A stretch of 7,455 nt of DNA from Candidatus Caccocola faecipullorum. Lineage in GTDB: Bacteria; Synergistota; Synergistia; Synergistales; Synergistaceae. The notes under the pieces are model-generated. The model was not told the DNA's origin. It saw nothing but the letters and a program-made list of their open reading frames with translations, and ran no database searches. The position numbers were made by a program, and so were the translations under genes. The stretch spans positions 1 through 7,455 of the forward strand of contig DVKA01000113.1 of NCBI GenBank assembly GCA_018716365.1, in the 5' to 3' direction. Below, piece after piece: positions 1 through 4,848 of this stretch (position 1 is its first letter; every line of letters starts with the position of its first letter).

Positions 1-155
1 CGCGCCGTGTAGCCGTCTGTTTTCCGTCCGGGGCCGCGCCCCGTCCTTCAACGGTTCATATGATAGCGCGCGTCAAGCGGCGCGTGTAGATACAAAATTG
101 GAATATCGATATATAAATATCTATATATCCCCCGCGCCGAAAACAGCCCGGCTTT
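1..155. other. intergenic region without a supported gene
   Basis: No coding frame or RNA gene is supported here. It holds a GC dyad (GGGGC / GCCCC, 30-40) without a U run, and an AT-rich stretch (about 91-130) with short self-complementary pieces such as GATAT-ATAA-ATATC. It lies beyond the 3' end of the LysR gene. Confidence 0.6.
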
Positions 156-1097
156 CTATGCGTTCTGCTCCAGCTCCGCCTTCACGCGCGCGACGGTCTC
201 ATGCAGCTTCTCGACGAAGAGCTTGTCCTCGGGCGTGAAGCGGTAGTTCTTGCGGTAGATCAGCAGGTCGCGGAATGAGTTGTCCGCGTCGCGGCAGCGT
301 TTCTGCACGAGGCCGAAGCGGTCGAGCGTCGCGCGCGGCATCGGCGAGACCCAGATGTAGGCCGCGGGAAGGCTGCACAGCAGCTCGAACTGGATTCCGC
401 GCTCGCAGACCGCAATCTTCTTCTTTTTCTCGTGCTTCTGCGCGAGTATGCGCGCCTCGGAGACCGGCATCGCCGGTATCGAATTGTCGTCGTGGACTAT
501 TTCCGTGTAAAGGCGCAGCTCGGCGTATTTCAGCTCCGGCTCCGCCGCGAGCGGATGGCGGCGCGACATGAGCGCGAGGTACTCGAAATCCCAGACGGGT
601 TCGTATTTGAGCGAACGCTCTTCAAGCGCGGCTAGGAAATATTTTTCATGCTCGCTCTGGCAGCGCAGTATCCCGAGGTTTGAGACTGCGTCGCCGACGT
701 TTTTTAGCACCTGCGTAGCGTTCGTCTCGCGGTATTTTATGTCGAGCCCTTCCGCGTCGTCGAGCGCCGCGGCGAATTCCGAAAATGCGAAGGCCGCGTA
801 GCTGGCGCGCGGGAGCGAGAGGCTGAATTTTTTCACGCCGGAGGGTTTGTACAGTGATTCAAGCTCGTCGACCTGTTCGAGTATGCGCCGCGCGTATTCG
901 AGGAACTGCCCGCCCTGCTCCGTAGGCTCGACGCCCTTCGGCGTGCGGCGGAATATCGTGATGTTCATGTCCTCTTCGAGCTCGCGGATGGCTTTGCTGA
1001 GATGTGGCTGCCCCATGAAAAGGTTCTCCGCGGCCCGCGAAATTGAGCCCGTCTTCGCCACCTCGACCGCGTAGCGCAGATGCTGGATATTGTTCAT
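156..1097 (-). CDS. LysR-family transcriptional regulator
   Basis: This 313-residue protein has the length and layout of a LysR-type transcriptional regulator. An N-terminal winged helix-turn-helix spans about residues 4-63; the recognition region includes SISRAAENLF and QPHLSKAIRELEE, followed by the wing FRRTPKGVEPTEQG. A linker helix (about 64-85) leads to a two-lobed effector-binding domain. The ATG start is preceded by GGAGGG seven bases upstream. The gene is divergent from the EamA permease, the usual arrangement for a LysR regulator and its target, so control of that permease and of its own transcription is a reasonable inference. The effector cannot be read from the sequence. No clear terminator was seen below its 3' end. 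Confidence 0.93.
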   Translation of the reverse strand: MNNIQHLRYAVEVAKTGSISRAAENLFMGQPHLSKAIRELEEDMNITIFRRTPKGVEPTEQGGQFLEYARRILEQVDELESLYKPSGVKKFSLSLPRASYAAFAFSEFAAALDDAEGLDIKYRETNATQVLKNVGDAVSNLGILRCQSEHEKYFLAALEERSLKYEPVWDFEYLALMSRRHPLAAEPELKYAELRLYTEIVHDDNSIPAMPVSEARILAQKHEKKKKIAVCERGIQFELLCSLPAAYIWVSPMPRATLDRFGLVQKRCRDADNSFRDLLIYRKNYRFTPEDKLFVEKLHETVARVKAELEQNA

Positions 1098-1132
1098 TAA
1101 ATTACCCTCCGTCGTTTTTTCGGCACTTCCCT

Positions 1133-1161
1133 ATGATACCAGAAAAATAAAAAAATGTGTC
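1133..1161 (-). promoter_or_regulatory. candidate promoter of the LysR gene
   Basis: On the minus strand, TATCAT (1133-1138, 5 of 6 matches to the -10 consensus) lies 17 bp from GACACA (1156-1161, only 3 of 6 to the -35 consensus). It is 35 bp upstream of the LysR start codon. The -35 is weak, so this is a tentative call. Confidence 0.35.
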
Positions 1162-1174
1162 CTCGATTTATGCA

Positions 1175-1196
1175 AAAGGAAACATTATTCCATTTT
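1175..1196. promoter_or_regulatory. inverted repeat in the divergent gap, possible operator
   Basis: Arms GGAA (1178-1181) and TTCC (1188-1191) are separated by six bases and flanked by A and T runs, roughly midway between the divergent LysR and permease genes. LysR proteins often bind interrupted AT-rich dyads in such gaps. The arms are short and could arise by chance. Confidence 0.2.
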
Positions 1197-1236
1197 TATC
1201 ACGTTTCATATCGCGCCGCGAAACTCCGCGCGCCCG

Positions 1237-1265
1237 GTGCCGCAAAGGCGCGGACGCGGTATAAT
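1237..1265 (+). promoter_or_regulatory. candidate promoter of the EamA permease gene
   Basis: A perfect TATAAT (1260-1265) lies 36 bp upstream of the permease ATG. At 17-bp spacing the -35 position is GTGCCG (1237-1242), a poor match. A strong -10 with a weak -35 is typical of promoters that need an activator, which would suit control by the divergent LysR protein (inference). Confidence 0.5.
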
Positions 1266-1286
1266 TTGCAGGACGATACCGCCGTC

Positions 1287-1300
1287 GGGAGGGGTCCCCT
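1287..1300 (+). promoter_or_regulatory. ribosome binding site within a small dyad
   Basis: GGGAGGGG ends six bases before the ATG at 1301. The GGGA can pair with the TCCC that follows (loop GGGG), so the site could sit in a short four-pair hairpin. The stem is small and its effect on translation is unknown. Confidence 0.5.
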
Positions 1301-2224
1301 ATGCCGGAAAGGCTTCACGATATTGAAAAAACGCGCTCGCCGCGCGCGCTCGACTACGCGATGGCGCTGTGCGCAGTCACGATATGGGGCGGCAGCTTCG
1401 CCGCGACGAAGTACGCGCTCGTGCAGGCCGAGCCATCGCTTATACTCTGCCTACGGCTGGCGATGACGCTGCCGGTGCTCGCTGCGGGCTGCGCGCTCGG
1501 GGGCGAGCTGCGGCTGCCGAACAGGCGCGAGGCGCTGGTCCTCGCCGTACTCGGTTTTCAAGGGATATTCTTTCATCAGGGGATACAGGCGATAGCGATG
1601 AAGACGGCGGGAGCCGGCAACGCGAACTGGATGATGGTCGCCTCGCCCGCGGTCGTCGCGGTGCTCGGCTGGCTCTTCCTCAGGGAGAAGATTTCGCGCC
1701 GCGCCGCCGCCGGCCTCGTCCTCGCATCGGCGGGCGTCGCGCTCGTCCTCGCCGCAGGCACGGTCAAGGAGACCGCTGAGAGCGCCTCCTTCGGCTCGTG
1801 GGGGGACTTCCTGATGCTCGCCTCCGTCCTCAACTGGGGCATATTCCTCGTAATTTCGCGCAAGCTGCTGAGATTTACGATGACGCCGGGATTTTCGATA
1901 TTCTGGGAGCTCGTCTTCGCCTCGCTCTTCGCGTTCGCCGCGACGTTCGCCGTAGGGACGGACTACTCCGCAATCCCGCGTTTCACCGCCGGCACGTGGG
2001 CCGCGATAATATTCCTCGGCGCGCTCTCCTCCGGCCTCGCCTACCTCTTCTGGTACAAAGCCCTCGCCGCCATCCCGGTCGCAAAGCTGACCGTCTTCCA
2101 GTTCCTCCAGCCCGTCGCCGGCATGGTCATCTCCTACCTTCTGATCGGCGAACGCTACACAATATGGCTCGCCCTCGGCGCGGCGATGATAACGGTCGGA
2201 ATCTGGCTGGTGAACAGGCGGTAG
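1301..2224 (+). CDS. DMT-superfamily EamA-type transporter
   Basis: This 307-residue, very hydrophobic protein fits the ten-helix drug/metabolite transporter superfamily, made of two tandem EamA domains (about residues 19-150 and 168-305). Family features include the first helix with IWGGSFAATKYAL (about 28-40), the end of the first domain with LGWLFLREKIS, and the matching end of the second domain with VISYLLIGERYTIWLALGAAMITVGIWLV. Members are inner-membrane carriers, often exporters of amino acids or other metabolites; the substrate cannot be inferred here. The ATG start has a strong ribosome site six bases upstream. The divergent LysR gene is the likely regulator. The stop codon is only 10 bp from the convergent toxin remnant, with no visible terminator between them. 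Confidence 0.92.
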   Translation: MPERLHDIEKTRSPRALDYAMALCAVTIWGGSFAATKYALVQAEPSLILCLRLAMTLPVLAAGCALGGELRLPNRREALVLAVLGFQGIFFHQGIQAIAMKTAGAGNANWMMVASPAVVAVLGWLFLREKISRRAAAGLVLASAGVALVLAAGTVKETAESASFGSWGDFLMLASVLNWGIFLVISRKLLRFTMTPGFSIFWELVFASLFAFAATFAVGTDYSAIPRFTAGTWAAIIFLGALSSGLAYLFWYKALAAIPVAKLTVFQFLQPVAGMVISYLLIGERYTIWLALGAAMITVGIWLVNRR

Positions 2225-2234
2225 GGCGCGGCAG

Positions 2235-2606
2235 TCAATTCTCGGGCTGCTGCGGGGCAGGGAAATCTTTCAGAAGCTCCATATAGATCGAGAAAATATC
2301 AGGGAAGACGAAGCCGTTTTTGCTTATGGGCTTCCCCTCGCCGGCTTCAGCCTCCGCTTTCCGTTTGATACGCGCCCATACCGATTTTGCCGCGCGTTCG
2401 ACCGCGAGCCGTTCCTGTTTGCGTATCGCCACAGGCAGATTGGTCGACTGCTGTATATAAATATCAGCGATATATTGTTCTACCGCGGGACACATATTCT
2501 GTATCAGAAAGGCCGCGCGCCGCCCAAGCACCATGCCGAGTATTATGGTGTCGCAGCGCCCGTATAAGCGGATTTTTCTCTGAATGACATCCTGATATTT
2601 ATTCAT
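2235..2606 (-). CDS. C-terminal fragment of the type III toxin
   Basis: This 123-residue frame opens with an ATG that overlaps the stop of the N-terminal fragment by 8 nt. No Shine-Dalgarno sequence precedes it, so it would depend on re-initiation by ribosomes finishing the first fragment, if it is made at all. It contains the GRCDTIILGMVLGRRAAFLI stretch and a C-terminal segment with FVFPDIFSIYMELLKDF. No standalone function is proposed. Confidence 0.65.
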   Translation of the reverse strand: MNKYQDVIQRKIRLYGRCDTIILGMVLGRRAAFLIQNMCPAVEQYIADIYIQQSTNLPVAIRKQERLAVERAAKSVWARIKRKAEAEAGEGKPISKNGFVFPDIFSIYMELLKDFPAPQQPEN

Positions 2607-2778
2607 TTTTGTCGGCCCGCGAAATAGGCACCAGCCACATAATATGCGGATGCAGCGTGTCTCTGAAAGTGAAAAAGAACGGACGTCCTCCGCCGTCCTC
2701 TTTGCTCCTCATCAGGTACGGATCTGTAAAGCGTATGTAGTACGACGGCGTCAGAAAACAAAAACAGCCTTCCTGCAT
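2599..2778 (-). CDS. N-terminal fragment of the type III toxin
   Basis: This 59-residue frame starts at the ATG with a good ribosome site and ends at a TAA inside the next frame. It carries the N-terminal beta-strands of the toxin fold: FCFLTPSYYI, the RPFFFTF strand and the IMWLVPIS strand. A longer frame running back to 2928 would translate the antitoxin repeats and has no support. Alone, this piece would lack most of the fold. Confidence 0.7.
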   Translation of the reverse strand: MQEGCFCFLTPSYYIRFTDPYLMRSKEDGGGRPFFFTFRDTLHPHIMWLVPISRADKNE

Positions 2779-2783
2779 TTTCG

Positions 2784-2792
2784 CCTCACCCC
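2784..2792 (-). promoter_or_regulatory. ribosome binding site of the toxin
   Basis: GGGGTGAGG on the minus strand ends five bases before the ATG at 2778. It fixes the toxin start downstream of the terminator hairpin and excludes longer starts inside the repeat RNA. Confidence 0.7.
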
Positions 2793-2800
2793 TATATATG

Positions 2801-2830
2801 CGCGAGGCCCGCCGTAAAGCGGGCCTCGCG
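2801..2830 (-). terminator. hairpin terminator between antitoxin RNA and toxin
   Basis: A perfect 12-bp GC-rich stem (2801-2812 with 2819-2830) has a 6-nt loop. On the minus strand it is followed by GCAUAUAUA rather than a pure U run, so read-through is likely. In type III toxin-antitoxin operons a leaky terminator at this place keeps antitoxin RNA in excess over toxin mRNA. Confidence 0.8.
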
Positions 2831-2837
2831 TTGACGC

Positions 2838-2935
2838 TATTTTTACTTGGCCTTTTATATCCCGCGTACCAAGAAGCGGCAAATATTTTGGCTCGGCCTT
2901 TTATATCCCGCGCGCCGGGAAGCGGCAAATATTTT
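2838..2935 (-). repeat. two 46-nt tandem repeats plus partial third
   Basis: Reading on the minus strand, unit A is 2935-2890, unit B is 2889-2844, and AAAATA (2843-2838) starts a third. Units A and B match at 39 of 46 positions by my count. Five of the seven differences fall in or next to the two arms of the proposed second stem. Of these, one pair changes from C-G to U-A, another from C-G to U-G, and a third from C-A to U-A. There are no spacers, so this is not a CRISPR array. Confidence 0.88.
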
Positions 2936-2955
2936 GTTAAAGCCTACGCTTTAAC
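2936..2955 (-). other. inverted repeat at the 5' end of the antitoxin RNA
   Basis: Arms GTTAAAGC and GCTTTAAC (8 bp, perfect) with a 4-nt loop directly precede the first repeat and start a few bases after the predicted transcription start. It could protect the 5' end of the RNA, or be an operator for a DNA-binding protein. Which one cannot be told from sequence. Confidence 0.55.
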
Positions 2956-2964
2956 TTCACCGTT

Positions 2965-2993
2965 AGTATAGTATAAAAGCCGTCCCCGGGCAA
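2965..2993 (-). promoter_or_regulatory. promoter of the type III toxin-antitoxin operon
   Basis: On the minus strand, TTGCCC (2988-2993, 4 of 6) and TATACT (2965-2970, 5 of 6) are separated by exactly 17 bp. A second, overlapping TATACT lies just upstream. The predicted start is near 2958, immediately before the leader hairpin. Confidence 0.65.
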
Positions 2994-3105
2994 TGTGCGA
3001 AGCGATATACAACCTATGCCGCCTCCGTGTAACAGTTTTGTAACACTTTCCGGCGCGCTGCGGCGGAGTTTTGTTTTGCCTGATATTATCTTATTATCGG
3101 CAATA

Positions 3106-3111
3106 TATACT
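3106..3111 (+). promoter_or_regulatory. possible -10 element for the lipoprotein operon
   Basis: TATACT lies in an AT-rich stretch 54 bp upstream of the lipoprotein start. No convincing -35 hexamer was found at 16-18 bp, so the promoter is only suggested by position and base content. Confidence 0.25.
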
Positions 3112-3165
3112 TGTTTCGCGCCGTGTCGCGCAGGGCGGCGGCGCGTCGTGAAAGGAGTTACGCTT

Positions 3166-3462
3166 ATGAAGAAGAAAAACCTGACAGTGCTGCTCGCGCT
3201 TCTGCTGGCGGCGGGCGTCGCTTCGTGCGCCGCGCTTGAGAGCGCCTCCGCCTGGCCCGTAAGCTCCGGCGCAGCCCCTTACGGCGCTTCGAACTACGAC
3301 GACGGAGGCTCGGACTACGACCCCGGCGGCTCCGGCTACGGGGATTCCGCGCACGGCGGCGGGCGCTCGAACTACGGCGATACGAATTACGGAGACTCGG
3401 CGCACGGCGGGCGTTCCAACTACGGCGACACCCGCTACGGAGACTCACGTTACGCGCGCTAG
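3166..3462 (+). CDS. small repeat-containing lipoprotein
   Basis: This 98-residue protein starts at an ATG with AAAGGAG ten bases upstream or less. MKKKN, a hydrophobic core (residues 6-18) and the lipobox VASC (Cys21) form a lipoprotein signal, so the mature chain should be lipid-anchored outside the cytoplasm. The rest is low-complexity, rich in Gly, Tyr, Ser, Asp and Asn, with a tandem repeat of YGDSAHGG-RSNYGDT type at residues 58-98. It matches no family that I recognise. It heads the plus-strand VTC/DUF4956/CotH cluster and ends about 20 nt before conserved VTC sequence begins. CotH kinases in Bacillus phosphorylate Ser-rich repeats of coat proteins, so this repeat protein could be a substrate or surface partner of the CotH encoded downstream. 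That idea rests on gene order and composition only. Confidence 0.75.
   Translation: MKKKNLTVLLALLLAAGVASCAALESASAWPVSSGAAPYGASNYDDGGSDYDPGGSGYGDSAHGGGRSNYGDTNYGDSAHGGRSNYGDTRYGDSRYAR
3337..3459 (+). repeat. in-frame coding tandem repeat in the lipoprotein
   Basis: Residues 58-74, 75-90 and 91-98 are two copies and a partial third of a 16-17-residue unit beginning YGDS. The first two copies differ by one Gly codon and the last residue. Synonymous differences between them show the duplication is not brand new. Confidence 0.8.
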
Positions 3463-3479
3463 AAGCCGGGGGCGCGCCC

Positions 3480-4148
3480 TTCCGGCATGAACTGAAATTT
3501 CTCGTCACGCGCGGCGAGAGCTTCGCGCTTTCGTCGCGTTTTGCCGCGCTTTTCGCGCGGGACAGGCACTCCGGCGCGGACGGGCGCTATGAAGTCCACA
3601 GCCTGTATTTCGACACGCCCGACGACCGCGCGCTGCGCGAGAAAATTTACGGCCTGCGCGATAAGGAAAAGTTCCGGCTGCGCTATTACGGCTGCGACCT
3701 TTCTTTCGTGCGGCTTGAGAAAAAAATAAAGCGCGGCTGGCTCTGCACGAAGTTTTCCGCCGTTCTGCCCGGGGGCGGCGCGGAGGCGCTTCTCGCCGGA
3801 CGTTGGGATTTCCTGCTTGAATCGGACGAGCCGCTTTTTGCGGAGTTTTACGCGAAGCTGCGCGGCGGCCCGCTGCGCCCGAGCGCCGCAGTCAGTTACA
3901 GCCGAGAGGCTTTCGTTTACGCGCCCGGCTGCGTGCGCGTGAATATCGATAGGAATCTGCGCTGCTGCCTCGACGCGCGGGAGTTCTTGAACCCGAACCG
4001 TTTCGGGATAGCAGCGGACGGCGGTTTCGATCTGCTCGAAGTCAAATACGGCGCGTTCCTGCCCGACGTCGTACGCATGGCGGTGCAGACGGCGGCCTGC
4101 GGCCGGAGCGCCTTCTCGAAGTACGCGGAGTGCCGCCGCTTTGAATAA
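3480..4148 (+). CDS. VTC-domain (polyphosphate polymerase-like) protein, start codon not identifiable
   Basis: The frame ending at 4148 encodes about 222 residues of a VTC domain, the CYTH-like tunnel fold of eukaryotic polyphosphate polymerases and their bacterial relatives. Visible motifs in order are FRHELKFLV (from 3480), VHSLYFDTP (about 3594-3620), KEKFRLRYYG (about 3666-3695), VRLEKKIKRG, VNIDRNLRC and, near the end, LLEVKYGAFLPDVV. These supply the basic and acidic tunnel residues expected of the family. The bacterial function is not firmly known. The domain looks full length, yet no ATG, GTG or TTG occurs in this frame between the stop at 3237 and 3708, and the 3708 GTG would delete the first half of the fold. 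Start 3480 is therefore only a boundary of conserved sequence. Options are a non-canonical start, a lost start, a base error, or a -1 shift from the lipoprotein. The next gene follows after 21 nt. Confidence 0.8.
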   Translation, partial: FRHELKFLVTRGESFALSSRFAALFARDRHSGADGRYEVHSLYFDTPDDRALREKIYGLRDKEKFRLRYYGCDLSFVRLEKKIKRGWLCTKFSAVLPGGGAEALLAGRWDFLLESDEPLFAEFYAKLRGGPLRPSAAVSYSREAFVYAPGCVRVNIDRNLRCCLDAREFLNPNRFGIAADGGFDLLEVKYGAFLPDVVRMAVQTAACGRSAFSKYAECRRFE

Positions 4149-4169
4149 ACGGACGGGAGCGATTTTCGC

Positions 4170-4841
4170 ATGACATTCAGGGATATTTTCAAAAGCGGCT
4201 TTCTCGCGCGGACGGCGGAGCTTTCAGTCCTCGGCATGGCTGTCTCCATGCTGCTCGCCTTTGCGATTGGGCTCTTCATTTTTTACATTTACAAAAAAAG
4301 TTACCGCGGCGTCATGTACTCGGCGAACTTCGGGACGTCGCTCATAGCGGTCGCGCTGGTCACGACCTTCGTAATGCTCGCCGTGACGAGCAACGTCGTA
4401 CTCTCGCTCGGCATGGTCGGCGCGCTCTCGATCGTGCGCTTCCGCACCGCAGTCAAGGACCCGATGGACATCGCCTTCCTCTTCTGGAGCCTCGCCGCGG
4501 GCATCGTGCTCGCCTCCGGCCTCGTCCATCTCGCGGTGCTCGGCAGCCTCTTCATCGGCCTTGTCATGCTCGTCTTCTCCGACAGGCGCGACGAGGAGCG
4601 CCCGTACATCCTCGTCGTCCACTGCGCGGACGAGAGGGCGGAGCGCGCGGCGCGCGACTTCGCCTCTTCGCGCGTCAAGGCGCTTTCTCTCAAGAGCAAG
4701 AGCGTTTCGCCGGGGCGCGTCGAGCTTAACTACGAGGTGCGCCTCGCGGAGGGCGCGGCGGATTTCGTCAACGCGCTCGCGGAGCTGCCCGGCGTCGAAA
4801 ACGCCGTCCTGGTCTCGTACAACGGCGACTACGCCGCCTGA
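4170..4841 (+). CDS. DUF4956 family membrane protein
   Basis: This 223-residue protein has hydrophobic segments at about residues 19-41, 56-78, 79-88, 101-118 and 119-136, and a cytoplasmic-type soluble C-terminal domain from about 140. The signature GALSIVRFRTAVKDPMDIAF (84-103) is characteristic of DUF4956, whose biochemical role is unknown. The domain commonly sits beside VTC and CotH genes, as here, suggesting a shared membrane process. The ATG has GGGAG about ten bases upstream and lies 21 nt after the VTC stop; CotH begins 7 nt after its own stop. Cotranscription with both neighbours is likely. Confidence 0.88.
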   Translation: MTFRDIFKSGFLARTAELSVLGMAVSMLLAFAIGLFIFYIYKKSYRGVMYSANFGTSLIAVALVTTFVMLAVTSNVVLSLGMVGALSIVRFRTAVKDPMDIAFLFWSLAAGIVLASGLVHLAVLGSLFIGLVMLVFSDRRDEERPYILVVHCADERAERAARDFASSRVKALSLKSKSVSPGRVELNYEVRLAEGAADFVNALAELPGVENAVLVSYNGDYAA

Positions 4842-4848
4842 ACAGCGC

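Larger units (their letters stand above)
2235..2778 (-). pseudogene. type III toxin-antitoxin toxin (ToxN/AbiQ/CptN-like endoribonuclease), frameshifted
   Basis: Two adjacent minus-strand reading frames together make one protein of about 180 residues that resembles type III toxin endoribonucleases, most like the CptN-type group as I remember it. The N-terminal part has the start FCFLTPSYYIRF, then RPFFFTF and IMWLVPIS. The C-terminal part has RKIRLYGRCDTIILG and then AAFLIQNMCPAVEQYI. Such toxins cut mRNA and are held inactive by the repeat RNA encoded just upstream. The start is ATG at 2778, with GGTGAGG ending five bases before it and 22 nt after the antitoxin terminator. The break lies at GACAAAAATGAATAA (minus strand, 2613-2599). 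One base fewer in the A5 run would join the frames. The alternative I find more attractive is a 10-nt insertion at 2598-2607, since removing it gives an uninterrupted SRADKYQDVIQRKI. Causes could be a sequencing error, real decay, or a split but coupled gene. Confidence 0.78.
2801..2958 (-). ncRNA. type III antitoxin RNA (tandem-repeat pseudoknot RNA)
   Basis: Transcription from the promoter at 2965-2993 should begin near 2958. The RNA would hold a short leader hairpin, two 46-nt tandem repeats, a 6-nt start of a third, and the terminator. This is the promoter-repeats-terminator-toxin order of type III systems, where the toxin cuts the repeat precursor at A-rich junctions and is then bound by the processed units. 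Here each repeat begins with AAAAUAUUU, a suitable junction. Each unit can form an H-type pseudoknot: CCGC pairs with GCGG, and an interleaved stem joins CUUGGU with GCCAAG in the second copy. The call is inference from layout and fold. The broken toxin raises the question of whether the RNA still has a partner. Confidence 0.75.

Noticed and set aside
91..130. AT-rich stretch as a replication origin or attachment site
   Set aside because: No DnaA-box cluster, integrase gene or flanking direct repeats are visible.
275..1074. Plus-strand frames opposite the LysR gene
   Set aside because: They are low-complexity Arg/Ser/Pro shadow frames created by the GC-rich codon pattern of the regulator.
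2599..2928. A 109-residue minus-strand frame starting in the tandem repeats
   Set aside because: Its first 50 residues translate the antitoxin repeats and the terminator stem. The real start is the ATG at 2778 with a ribosome site.
2838..2935. CRISPR array
   Set aside because: The two units are directly adjacent with no spacers, and no cas gene is present. The layout beside a type III toxin explains them better.
2995..3462. Longer 155-residue version of the lipoprotein
   Set aside because: The extra N-terminal part lacks a ribosome site and would bury the signal peptide. The ATG at 3166 has AAAGGAG and a clean lipoprotein signal.
4561..4848. Upstream extension of CotH inside DUF4956
   Set aside because: It is a shadow frame of DUF4956 rich in Arg and Ser. 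CotH sequence begins with a signal anchor just after the GTG at 4849.
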